Below are positions 15,880 through 23,759 of a stretch of 64,000 nucleotides of DNA, in pieces (positions within the stretch are counted from its first letter, which is position 1; each line of letters opens with the position of its first letter). Origin of the DNA: Prevotella sp. (lineage in GTDB: Bacteria > Bacteroidota > Bacteroidia > Bacteroidales > Bacteroidaceae); assembly GCA_017410365.1 (NCBI GenBank), contig JAFQQY010000037.1:62001-126000 (forward strand), given 5' to 3'. The translations under genes were made by a program, and so were the position numbers. The notes beneath the pieces were generated by a model, which searched no databases, was not told the origin of the DNA, and worked only from the letters and a program-made list of their open reading frames with translations.

Positions 15880-15914
15880 AAAATAAAAAATCCCTCGCCA
15901 ATTCTGACAAGGGA
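15880..15914 (-). terminator. Rho-independent terminator after the phosphatase gene
   Basis: On the minus strand CCCTTGTC-AGAATT-GGCGAGGG forms an 8-pair stem with G.U pairs, followed by ATTTTTTATTTTT. It lies ~70 bases after the dual-specificity phosphatase stop and before the AAA ATPase gene, separating two transcription units. Confidence 0.65.
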
Positions 15915-15982
15915 CCTTCTAAATTTATAAAGGATGTTCGAGACTATACAGACGAAACTGATTTTATAATCATTTTTTCTCA

Positions 15983-16561
15983 TTATACTATCTCTTTACT
16001 TTGCTTTTTAATAATATCCTTACGTCGCTTAAATTCTAGCATTGACATCGGTTCTTGTCCGTTATGTTCTGTCATATTTGAATAAACAGCATTCAATACA
16101 CGCATAATCTTACTGGTGTTATGGCCAGAAGCCTCATGATAACCTCGTATTTGCGGTGGTTCCAGTCCTCTGTCTGCCCCATAGAACACCCAGTATATAC
16201 ATAGAGCAATATCAGTTCGATGCAATCCCATGGCACAAGCGATATAGAAATTTCCTTCATCTATATGACGGCAGAGTTCAGGGAACAGTTTTACCATGCT
16301 TTCTATTTGGTTGCATCTATTATCTACCGGATAATAAAAATACCTCATACCATTTTGTGCACACTTTTCCTGCATACTTGATTGCAAGCTGTCTTCACGT
16401 AGGTCTATAATGGTATGAATCCCAGCTTCACGTATAATCGGCCATGCGTAACTCTGGTGGCGTGAGGACATGGTACGTCCTCTCACGCCTCCATAGACTG
16501 GTGCGATATCAGGAATATTGGTCGCAAGTATTCTATTTATATCAAGTATCGGTACAAACAT
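15983..16561 (-). CDS. Dual-specificity/tyrosine phosphatase
   Basis: 192 residues. The opening VYGGVRGRTMSSR and IIDLRE (D53) match the start of bacterial dual-specificity phosphatases. YYPVDNR supplies a candidate general acid D80. The P-loop is FYIACAMGLHRTD, with C109 and R115 in C-x5-R spacing. The enzyme should remove phosphate from Tyr (or Ser/Thr) residues, or from a nucleotide or inositol-like substrate. It sits in one operon with the NADAR-esterase fusion (25-base gap) upstream, and with the PP2C phosphatase further up, suggesting a signalling cassette. The substrate is unknown. Confidence 0.8.
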   Translation of the reverse strand: MFVPILDINRILATNIPDIAPVYGGVRGRTMSSRHQSYAWPIIREAGIHTIIDLREDSLQSSMQEKCAQNGMRYFYYPVDNRCNQIESMVKLFPELCRHIDEGNFYIACAMGLHRTDIALCIYWVFYGADRGLEPPQIRGYHEASGHNTSKIMRVLNAVYSNMTEHNGQEPMSMLEFKRRKDIIKKQSKEIV

Positions 16562-16586
16562 CTTTTATTATGTTTTTTATTGTTTT

Positions 16587-17720
16587 TCATTTACACACAT
16601 TCCTGATTATCGGTACAAGAACATCCCTGATGTTTTCATCATCCAAACGGTGTTCACCATGAAAATGCATCACTTGATTGTAGTGCTCCAGGAAAAGCGT
16701 TTCACAATTTACTTGTTGGTCATTGTCTGCAAATAATGCCCAGACTTGATGACGGTCATTATCGGTAATACCATCAAACTGATGCTCTTCCATATCTGCA
16801 TGATGACGAATTATGTCAGACGTTATCTCAAAATGTGTCGTCCCATCCTTGCGAGGCTTGAAATACTCATGCACACCAATAGATAATACTCTACTTTTCT
16901 TAGACATCTCAAAAGCAGGATTGACACATATCCGCTTGTAACCACGCAGTTGCTGAGTGTACATTCCACCCATACTGGTTCCTACGACAACATCCGGTAC
17001 TTCATTCATACACAATCCACGAAGGAAAGGCAAGGCTTCAGCCGGGTCAATAGGAATATCAGGGGCAACTACATCAAACTCCGGTAACAAATCTCTCAAA
17101 GTCCTCACTGTACCGCTGGCTGCTGAAGAACCAAAGCCGTGTAGGTATAACAGTTTCTTCCTCTTTACAGACTTTTCCAAGAGTTCCTGTGATTTGTCAC
17201 GCTTGTCATAGTTGTCTCGCAACTGTGTCAGAATACCACATAACTCTGCAGGGGTTAATATTGTCTTATAAGGATTCGCTTCACCACTGGAATGTGAAAG
17301 AACCATTCCTCTTGTCTGCATCAAAGCTGTACGGAAACGTTCACTTTGTTCAAACATCGCTTGATAGGCACGCCGTATCAGTTGTTGGTATTCCTCACTC
17401 TGTCTGTCTATCGCTTGTCCCTTCCACCAAACTATCTGATCTGTCTGCCATGAGGTAATACTCATTTTTCGGGCATTACCTCCCTTCATGCTGCATATCT
17501 GCCGTTGCTTATCAAGATCCTTTCTCTTCAACGACTGCAGAAAGCCCTCCATACTGCCGCATACTATTCCGTCAAAACGGAAACCGTTGCTACATAAGTT
17601 GCTCAACACGTTAGAAGGATAAAGACCATTTGAGCGTATATCCAATGTGTTAGTTTCTGGGTTATACATATCCTTCAATTCATGCCCATTTCTGGAGGTT
17701 GCCATATAGTTTTCTTCCAT
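16587..17720 (-). CDS. NADAR (ADP-ribose glycosidase-like) domain fused to YqiA-like esterase
   Basis: 377 residues with start at the ATG reading MEENYMATSRN, 25 bases after the preceding gene; a longer frame would overlap that gene. Residues ~10-165 fit NADAR/YbiA (DUF1768): YPSNVLSNLCSNGFRFDGIV, CGSMEGFLQSLK, and the closing NPYKTILTPAELCGILTQLR. NADAR proteins cleave N-glycosidic bonds of ADP-ribosylated or riboflavin-pathway substrates. Residues ~185-377 are a YqiA/UPF0227 alpha-beta hydrolase: LLYLHGFGSS, nucleophile elbow VVGTSMGGMY, acid LFADNDQQ and His in MHFHGEHRL. Both halves keep plausible active-site residues. The pairing suggests two steps of removing a modification such as ADP-ribose, with the esterase cutting an ester-linked form; this is inference. 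Confidence 0.78.
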   Translation of the reverse strand: MEENYMATSRNGHELKDMYNPETNTLDIRSNGLYPSNVLSNLCSNGFRFDGIVCGSMEGFLQSLKRKDLDKQRQICSMKGGNARKMSITSWQTDQIVWWKGQAIDRQSEEYQQLIRRAYQAMFEQSERFRTALMQTRGMVLSHSSGEANPYKTILTPAELCGILTQLRDNYDKRDKSQELLEKSVKRKKLLYLHGFGSSAASGTVRTLRDLLPEFDVVAPDIPIDPAEALPFLRGLCMNEVPDVVVGTSMGGMYTQQLRGYKRICVNPAFEMSKKSRVLSIGVHEYFKPRKDGTTHFEITSDIIRHHADMEEHQFDGITDNDRHQVWALFADNDQQVNCETLFLEHYNQVMHFHGEHRLDDENIRDVLVPIIRNVCK

Positions 17721-17745
17721 ATTATCAAATCGTTCTCTTATTGTT

Positions 17746-18294
17746 CTACAAATAAAAAAAATTCTCGTAATTGAAGTTTGTAAGCCAAGATGGTCGATCA
17801 TTCAAGGCTTTCATTCGTTCAGGGATTTCATGAAGCGGAATTTCCTCATCCAACAATCTCCTCAGTTTAGCAAACATCACCTCATTCGCTTCATCTATAT
17901 GGTGTTGTAGGGTAATGATTCCATATTCTTCAGCCTCCTTTTTGTCTGATATAATCATTCCAGAAAACAATCCATGCAATCCTTCCTTACGTGCAAATTT
18001 ATCTGCATGACACCATATTCCAATGATGTTACCCCCGTGACGACGTAAATGGTATGCATGGGAATGACCTACTATAATACGGTCAAATTCCGGTATCATA
18101 TCATCTGTGCGTGAGAAAAGTCCTTTGTCCGAGCCATGTCCCAACAGCATGATTCGTTCACGCTGTGGACAATGATGCAGTAAATGTTCTATATCACGCT
18201 TACTCATATGCTGATCAATGACTTTAGATTCTGTTCCATTATATAAGCTAGAAAGAACTGTCGTCGTGATATCGGTAGGATGTACAACTAACAT
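17746..18294 (-). CDS. Putative caspase/CHAT-clan-like hydrolase (His-Gly and Cys motifs)
   Basis: 182 residues, no signal peptide. The strand RIMLLGHGSDKGLFS has an His-Gly dyad (H53, G54), and GNIIGIWCHADKFA carries C95 after a strand, the spacing and setting seen in caspase-fold cysteine peptidases. This is followed by HGLFSGMIISDKKEAEEYG. A second His-rich stretch GHSHAYHLRRHGG (77-87) lies between and could also bind metal, so a metal-dependent hydrolase cannot be excluded. It lies between the ZapA-like gene and the NADAR fusion in the same direction. The family is not one I recognise with certainty. Confidence 0.5.
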   Translation of the reverse strand: MLVVHPTDITTTVLSSLYNGTESKVIDQHMSKRDIEHLLHHCPQRERIMLLGHGSDKGLFSRTDDMIPEFDRIIVGHSHAYHLRRHGGNIIGIWCHADKFARKEGLHGLFSGMIISDKKEAEEYGIITLQHHIDEANEVMFAKLRRLLDEEIPLHEIPERMKALNDRPSWLTNFNYENFFYL

Positions 18295-18322
18295 AAATTT
18301 TCGTGTTTGATATTACTTACAC

Positions 18323-18619
18323 TCATTCATCAATAAACAATGAATTCATTTTCTCAGAAATAGATTTGACAGTTCGTTTGAAAAATCCATCCGTCTTGTT
18401 CCTATTCTTATTCATGTTTTCAATATACTCTCCAATGGCTAGATAAGCCAATAGGGATGAGGTTTCAAGAGATGGACTCTTTTCTTTAATATTGTTAGCA
18501 CGGTCATTCAACTTCTTTGCAGCACAACGCACTGTTTCTTCATCCTTATCCACTATCATTAATGATACAACTTCATCCAAAATCTGCAAATTGACAACCT
18601 TTTTCTTTTCATCCAACAT
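18323..18619 (-). CDS. ZapA-like small coiled-coil protein
   Basis: 98 residues. A short strand region LQILDEVVSLMIVDKDEETVRCAAKKLNDRAN and the helix LETSSLLAYLAIGEYIENMN resemble the N-terminal ZapA domain, which forms dimers and bundles FtsZ in cell division. The position in an accessory signalling block, 20 bases downstream of the PP2C gene, is unusual for a division gene. It may be a repurposed oligomerisation module. Assignment rests on pattern only. Confidence 0.45.
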   Translation of the reverse strand: MLDEKKKVVNLQILDEVVSLMIVDKDEETVRCAAKKLNDRANNIKEKSPSLETSSLLAYLAIGEYIENMNKNRNKTDGFFKRTVKSISEKMNSLFIDE

Positions 18620-18639
18620 AAGCTAACGATTACAAAAAA

Positions 18640-19314
18640 TTATTCTATAATGGCCAATATGGCTGTATAGTTGTCATCCCCGTTCTTCTCACACAAGAAA
18701 TCATATACATCCAAAAGTTCTTCTGGAGTTTTGTCATCCATCATTCTTGCTTTAAGAATTTCCGGTGGCATAGTTTTATACAAACCATCAGAACACAACA
18801 GGATTCTGTCTCCGGGCTTTATTTCAAATTGCGCTATGTCAGGAACAGCTGCTTCAGGCTTATATGTGAAAAAGCATTTCGTTACGATTTCCCAACCAAA
18901 GCTGTTTCCGACATGGTCTTTTGTTTGATACACCAAATCATCATCACGCATCAAATAACAACGGCTATCGCCACAATGGGTAATGGTGATTGTGTTACCG
19001 TCAATACTTGCCATTACAAGTGTGGTTCCCATCTGGACATGATTCATTCCAAATGCACGCTCATCCAATTTTGCGGAAGCGGAACGGCAAGCTCTTCTAG
19101 CCTTAACAACCTCCTCATCAGTAAAACGCTCCCAATAGTCACAAACAGCCTTACCTACGGTTTCACTGGCTATTTCACCCATAGCATGTCCTCCCATGCC
19201 ATCGCATACGACTCCAAACCATCGTGATTCTTCCGACTTGTCTATAACTTTGACATAGTCTTCGTTTTTGAAACGACGACCTGTCTTACTTATTATTGCA
19301 TATCTTATTTTCAT
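18640..19314 (-). CDS. PP2C-family serine/threonine phosphatase
   Basis: 224 residues covering a complete PP2C domain: KNEDYVKV, WFGVVCDGMGGHAMGEIASE (metal-binding D and G), TITHCGDSRCYLMRDDD, ILLCSDGLYKTMP (metal-binding D) and NGDDNYTAILAII (final metal-binding D-N). It dephosphorylates Ser/Thr of proteins with Mn or Mg. It is the upstream gene of the phosphatase/ZapA-like/hydrolase/NADAR run, with gaps of 20-30 bases. In Ter-type stress clusters PP2C accompanies a vWA protein and a kinase. The vWA is present; no kinase gene was found in the window. Confidence 0.92.
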   Translation of the reverse strand: MKIRYAIISKTGRRFKNEDYVKVIDKSEESRWFGVVCDGMGGHAMGEIASETVGKAVCDYWERFTDEEVVKARRACRSASAKLDERAFGMNHVQMGTTLVMASIDGNTITITHCGDSRCYLMRDDDLVYQTKDHVGNSFGWEIVTKCFFTYKPEAAVPDIAQFEIKPGDRILLCSDGLYKTMPPEILKARMMDDKTPEELLDVYDFLCEKNGDDNYTAILAIIE

Positions 19315-19414
19315 TTTTCTTTAAATATTAGTTCCATATAACTATAGATTCACAAAAGTAGTCATTACTATCAACGAAAAAACGAATACTGCAATTATAA
19401 CATTTAATTTTCAA

Positions 19415-19849
19415 TTAGCTAATCAACGTTACCCCGAAATCCACTTGCCTAGGACAACTCGGGCATATTGTCATAAAACCACTTCTTCCACATAGGCTAT
19501 TCCAAGTCCAAACGGGTGAAGTATAATGAAAAAAGACCATTCGTTCCCCACATTCCGGGCAAGTTTTTTCTGATAGTGCCAGATATTTATGCTTTGCAAA
19601 CATACAGGCAAGAACATCACGCCACGGGAAGAACACGTTTCTTGCACATTCCGGATACTTGCTCCTATCTTCCGATTTGAACAGAAACTCTGCATCCAAC
19701 AAGAATATAGGGAAACCGATAGGTAGTGTCATGTTATATGATTCAACGAGTTCTTCAATTGAGCTCGTGATGCCCAACTTGTGCATTATTGTTTCTACAA
19801 GTTCTGCAGACGCTACGGGACTGTCAATATTGTTATATTCACTTATCAT
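19415..19849 (-). CDS. Uncharacterised zinc-ribbon protein
   Basis: 144 residues from the ATG at 19849 (a TTG two codons earlier is possible). Not recognised. The C-terminal third has paired cysteines CPECGERM and CPSCPRQVDFG about 40 residues apart, so a zinc ribbon is likely. The N-terminal half is helical (LVETIMHKLGITSSIEELVE). It stands ~100 bases upstream of the PP2C gene on the same strand; no motif gives a function. Confidence 0.5.
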   Translation of the reverse strand: MISEYNNIDSPVASAELVETIMHKLGITSSIEELVESYNMTLPIGFPIFLLDAEFLFKSEDRSKYPECARNVFFPWRDVLACMFAKHKYLALSEKTCPECGERMVFFHYTSPVWTWNSLCGRSGFMTICPSCPRQVDFGVTLIS

Positions 19850-19899
19850 ACCCAAGAATAATTATGTTTTCAAAACTTTCGTTGTTGTCACCCACTTCT

Positions 19900-20430
19900 T
19901 TATGGGGTTAATATATTCAATCTCTTCTCAACTAATTCAACTGCTATCTCCAACCACTTGCGACTCATATCGGCATCATCAAAGTCTTTTGTCGCATTAA
20001 CAAAATCTGTTGCCATTGAGGCATGCATATACAGAGAGTTTGCGCCCCATAGCCCTAACCTGCACCAACCATAGTGTTTAAATACAAATTGGCTATTGGT
20101 GGTTTGCAGATACTCGATGTCGGGTACGTTATAGTAATCAGAGTCTTTTAAGAATGGACATACACGCTCCATAAATTCGTTGCTTCCCAATTCAAACACA
20201 CTAACTCTATAGACATCACCTGTATATGTTATTACATAGTTCGCTTTTTCTCCTTGTGAGCCTGGACCTGAACAATATGCAAACAAGATGTCGTCTGGCT
20301 GAAGTTCTGGATAGTTAGGAAAATTAAAGAACCCGAATGGCTTGTCGTGTTCTGTTCGTTGTCTAGAGGCAATATCTATAATCTCAACCACAGTCAAATT
20401 ACGCTTGTTGTTTTCTGCATTTGCGAACAA
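19900..20430 (-). CDS. Uncharacterised protein (no clear ATG start)
   Basis: 176 residues, not recognised. A stop lies two codons before the TTG at 20430 and no in-frame ATG follows until the middle, so the start is TTG (20430) or a GTG about 13 codons later. The TTG start overlaps the end of the upstream membrane-protein gene by 32 bases. Aromatic- and glycine-rich segments (FGFFNFPNYPELQPDDILFA, CRLGLWGANSLYMHA) suggest a small globular protein. No signal peptide. It may act with the membrane protein encoded before it. Confidence 0.5.
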   Translation of the reverse strand: MFANAENNKRNLTVVEIIDIASRQRTEHDKPFGFFNFPNYPELQPDDILFAYCSGPGSQGEKANYVITYTGDVYRVSVFELGSNEFMERVCPFLKDSDYYNVPDIEYLQTTNSQFVFKHYGWCRLGLWGANSLYMHASMATDFVNATKDFDDADMSRKWLEIAVELVEKRLNILTP

Positions 20431-20959
20431 TAATCATAACTAACAATACCATTCCCCAAACTGCAAGAACCAAAACAACTAATTCAATTAATAATAATCC
20501 GATAAAGACATTATCTAATTCTTCTAACTCATCTATATAATATTCTACATCTGAATAATCATCGTATATACGACAACTGATACAATAGATTCCGCCTCTG
20601 TCCCACGCATCATCAAGATATTCATAACAACCTGCGGTCTCGTCTTTATGCCAATGAGCGCTATCTGTTTGGCACAAAGTTTCCAATTGACGAATACAAT
20701 CTTCCGACAGTTGCTCAGAAAAGTGGGAACGATGATTAAAACAATCCCAACGAGAAGAGCATCGCTCAAGATTATTCCACGAATCAACAGATGTCGTATC
20801 TGGAAGATCAAGACCTGTAATTCTCTCAATATTTGTGGGGTCTTGAGCTAATCGGTGATGTGGTGCAAACAAATCTGCCCTGAGTGCTATAAACAACAGA
20901 ACGAAGGAGACGATTACAGCCACCCACAACAATAGATATATCTTTGATGACTTTTTCAT
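20399..20959 (-). CDS. Membrane protein with two transmembrane segments
   Basis: 186 residues. Transmembrane helices are at ~7-26 (IYLLLWVAVIVSFVLLFIAL) and ~148-175 (VFIGLLLIELVVLVLAVWGM and following), with a ~120-residue extracytoplasmic part containing six or more cysteines (CSSRWDCF, CIRQLETLC, CYEYLDD, YCISCRIY), which could form disulfides. A basic tail (RKCRKQQA) ends the protein. Not recognised as a known family. Confidence 0.6.
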   Translation of the reverse strand: MKKSSKIYLLLWVAVIVSFVLLFIALRADLFAPHHRLAQDPTNIERITGLDLPDTTSVDSWNNLERCSSRWDCFNHRSHFSEQLSEDCIRQLETLCQTDSAHWHKDETAGCYEYLDDAWDRGGIYCISCRIYDDYSDVEYYIDELEELDNVFIGLLLIELVVLVLAVWGMVLLVMIIVRKCRKQQA

Positions 20960-20973
20960 TTTTCAAACTCATT

Positions 20974-21408
20974 TTATTCCTCTACCAGTTCATACTCGAC
21001 ACCGAACCACTCGTTGAGCGTATCCTCTACCTTTGCATTGATTTCTGGAGTGATCTTATCCTTAATTTTCTTATAGACATAAAGCATTGCCACTCCATCG
21101 TCTAAAATTCCTAAAAACTTATAAACAGCACTTGGAATCAAATCTACAGGCAGAATAATATAGACGATAGCTGCATAAATCAACACACGGTCGAGGGTTG
21201 ATGTGTTGTCATCATCCAGCACATAGTAGAACTGCAACAAAGGGCGAGCTGTCACACGGCCTGCCTTCAATGCCCAAGGGCGAAGTTTGTCCATAAGAGC
21301 GTTAATTTTACCACGCCAATCGATGTTCTTAACTTTTTCAAGAAGACTTGAAATATCCTTACCCATAATCATGTAAGCAAGAATCAGAAGTGAAATTGTA
21401 ATCAACAT
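20974..21408 (-). CDS. YkvA-type DUF1232 membrane protein
   Basis: 144 residues. An N-terminal membrane segment (MLITISLLILAYMIMG) precedes the DUF1232 core LDRVLIYAAIVYIILPVDLI, then FLGILDDGVAMLYVYKKIK. The Pro-x-D-L-I-P turn and the D-D motif are the hallmarks of the family, whose role is unknown. The C-terminus ITPEINAKVEDTLNEWFG is repeated in diverged form at 25289-25372, where only a fragment remains. The gene ends 14 bases before the next membrane-protein gene, so they are co-transcribed. Confidence 0.8.
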   Translation of the reverse strand: MLITISLLILAYMIMGKDISSLLEKVKNIDWRGKINALMDKLRPWALKAGRVTARPLLQFYYVLDDDNTSTLDRVLIYAAIVYIILPVDLIPSAVYKFLGILDDGVAMLYVYKKIKDKITPEINAKVEDTLNEWFGVEYELVEE

Positions 21409-21467
21409 ATCGTTTAAATTTTATTGTTCGTTTTAATGTCCATCTGATAAGTGTCTACCATAGCATA

Positions 21468-22262
21468 TTATGCAGACTGAATCTTTTGCAATAATCCAGA
21501 CAATGTCTTGCTATAAAATGGCATATACCTTGGTAATTTTATATCAAAATTCGATTCATCTACAAAAGCATCCTCTTTTGTTAACGCAAGATATCCCGTT
21601 TGGAGTACACTCTGAAGCAAAAAGTAAGGTTCGTCATCACTATCTTCTTGAAGATATTCTTCTAACAGGATCTTGTGTTTGTTTTCAAGAATAGGAAGTA
21701 TGCCATCCCATCCAATACTCTTCAACATAGATGAGATTATTCGTACATCATTACAATTTAATGTCATTGATAAATCGACAATCAAATTAATGTTATGACT
21801 CTTTTTTGCATCTTTAGCAATAATGAGAGTCTCGTTAGGTTCACGATCAACAGAGGCGCATCTAAAAGCTTTTAAAGCTCTTATCGACATACTCATCAAT
21901 TGACGGATCCACTCATCTTTTGTGTCATATCTTACGTAGCTTTCCATATCATAATCATCAAAAAAAAATATTAGAGTCCACAACCACCCTTTATCATCTA
22001 TATACAATTCATATAAATGATCATAGTAACCATTCACATACTTAACTTTTCTTGAGTCAAACCTTACATTAGTCAGCCCCATGGATTCACCTTTTGCATT
22101 GAAAATGTAATAAACTAAATTCTCTATTACTATTTTGTATAGAGCAAAAAGTGTCTTCTTATAATATTTGTATGTAGTCACATCCTCTGGGATTGAGCAA
22201 GAGTAATGTTGTTTTAGCGTTTCTTTGTGTTTATTCCAAAGAATAATCAATGCATCATCCAT
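21468..22262 (-). CDS. Uncharacterised protein, 264 residues
   Basis: Not recognised. No signal peptide or membrane segment. Alternating hydrophobic and charged stretches (ILWNKHKETLKQHYSCSIP, LIVDLSMTLNCNDVRIISSM, PILENKHKILLEEYLQEDSD) look like a helical cytoplasmic protein. AT-rich base use compared with the housekeeping genes further right. It stands alone, with ~60 bases to the DUF1232 gene and ~115 bases from the upstream small gene. Confidence 0.5.
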   Translation of the reverse strand: MDDALIILWNKHKETLKQHYSCSIPEDVTTYKYYKKTLFALYKIVIENLVYYIFNAKGESMGLTNVRFDSRKVKYVNGYYDHLYELYIDDKGWLWTLIFFFDDYDMESYVRYDTKDEWIRQLMSMSIRALKAFRCASVDREPNETLIIAKDAKKSHNINLIVDLSMTLNCNDVRIISSMLKSIGWDGILPILENKHKILLEEYLQEDSDDEPYFLLQSVLQTGYLALTKEDAFVDESNFDIKLPRYMPFYSKTLSGLLQKIQSA

Positions 22263-22376
22263 AACTATTTATTTTTGATTAATAAAAGTAAGACATAACA
22301 ATATAGGGATAAATTTAATCCCAATTCAACTCAAAGGCTTGCTGCGCTGTCTTTGATATTCGAACAGTTTCCATGG

Positions 22377-22778
22377 TTACACCATTGTTAATGCCACATT
22401 GGCCGAGTTCTCCTCGAATGTTATGTTAGACAGTGCCACATACTCCAAAGCCTTTTCAATCTGCTTGAAACGCTGCGGATATACATTTACACGCTTGTCT
22501 GTTGTATTCACCTCTATGCCACTTGGGATATTCTCCTCAAGGTAGGCAACAACACCGGCAATCATCAGTGATGCAGGAGTGCCACACTCATAGGATAAGC
22601 ATACAATATCCTTGCGCATCGCCTCTATATGGAACTTGACGCTGATGGTTGGCATAAACACACCTGGCTTATAGCTCACCTCAAAGGTCTTCTCATCAAC
22701 CGTGGTGAACTTAGGGCGTATCTTGAACTCCCTCTCAATGAAGTCCGAAATCTCTTTGTAAAAAATGACAATATTCAT
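22377..22778 (-). CDS. Uncharacterised small protein
   Basis: 133 residues from the ATG giving MNIVIFYKEISDF; an upstream in-frame TTG would add eight residues without a better ribosome-binding site. Not recognised. It shows an alpha-beta pattern with a strand pair around FEVSYKPGVFMPTISVKFHI and an ending YVALSNITFEENSANVAL. No signal peptide. Nothing links it firmly with its neighbours. Confidence 0.5.
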   Translation of the reverse strand: MNIVIFYKEISDFIEREFKIRPKFTTVDEKTFEVSYKPGVFMPTISVKFHIEAMRKDIVCLSYECGTPASLMIAGVVAYLEENIPSGIEVNTTDKRVNVYPQRFKQIEKALEYVALSNITFEENSANVALTMV

Positions 22779-22855
22779 ACTTTTTATTATTAGCTTTATC
22801 AACTAAATATTTTCGAGACTGGCTTTACATCATATAACCAGTCTCAAAAATACAT

Positions 22856-23737
22856 TTATCTATCTGTAAATTCTACATCAGATTCTGTTATCTGAATCTT
22901 CTCTAATGAAGAATCAAATGTTGAAGAATTTAATGTCAGCCTAATCTTAGTTATTCCACTACGTTTAACATTAATGGGTGATTGTGATTCAAGGTTTATT
23001 TCTTTTCCGTTCTCATCAACAACTTTTACCTTTAATGGATTATAGATACCCTTTGGTACAATAATATTGAAATCGGTTTCCATTGTATTATATAATGGAA
23101 CAGGATCCGTACAACTTAAGACAATGCCATCAGTACCTTTGACAACGGCAGAATTGTCTTTTCCAATGGTAAACTTGCCACTCATTCCAAGGTTGTCAGA
23201 AGACATGCTGATTTTAGAGATATTGACAGAACCTGTCTCATCACTCTTAATGCTAAAGCGAATTATACCACATAAGTTCTTAAAGTCCAAATTTTTACTT
23301 TCTGATACTGCATACATAGGAAATTCTTCAACATTATTTTCCACATAGTTGCGAGTTGCAGGTAACACCATATTTGTAGGAGTAATACTAGAAGGATAAA
23401 AGGCCTCATATGTATCTGCTGCTGTTTTCACATTACCTGTCTTACAAGTGAAAACAGCACTATTAGAGCCATCATCATCTGTCACAAAAGTTGCAGTATT
23501 AGTTCCATCGCTGATACTGATTTCATCACCTTTTACCCAATTGAGAGAATAATAGTTTGAATTATTAGAATAATCAGAAATAGCAGTTCTAGTTTGTGGT
23601 TCTCTCTCTGTAAAGGCAGAAAAGGCAGGTGTATCTTCCATGTTGTCTGGTTCTATGACAATTTCTTGAACTTCAACAATTTCACAAGAAACGAACATTG
23701 TCATTGCGATGGCACTCAAAAATAATTTTGCTTTCAT
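22856..23737 (-). CDS. Fimbrillin-like (Mfa-like_1) lipoprotein
   Basis: 293 residues. Signal peptide with lipobox AMTMFVSC. The mature part has the layout of Bacteroidales fimbrillin-family proteins: an early TRTAIS segment, LNWVKGDEISISDGTN, a VFTCKTG strand, YEAFYPSS, a PMYAVSESKNLDFKN region, GIIRFSIKS and a beta-rich second half. These are surface-exposed lipoproteins or pilin-like subunits. It lies 22 bases after the Ig-like adhesin gene on the same strand, so the two likely form a surface pair. It is separate from the fimbrial operon at 54.8-64 kb. Confidence 0.75.
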   Translation of the reverse strand: MKAKLFLSAIAMTMFVSCEIVEVQEIVIEPDNMEDTPAFSAFTEREPQTRTAISDYSNNSNYYSLNWVKGDEISISDGTNTATFVTDDDGSNSAVFTCKTGNVKTAADTYEAFYPSSITPTNMVLPATRNYVENNVEEFPMYAVSESKNLDFKNLCGIIRFSIKSDETGSVNISKISMSSDNLGMSGKFTIGKDNSAVVKGTDGIVLSCTDPVPLYNTMETDFNIIVPKGIYNPLKVKVVDENGKEINLESQSPINVKRSGITKIRLTLNSSTFDSSLEKIQITESDVEFTDR

Positions 23738-23759
23738 AATTGCAGTAAATTTATTGTTA

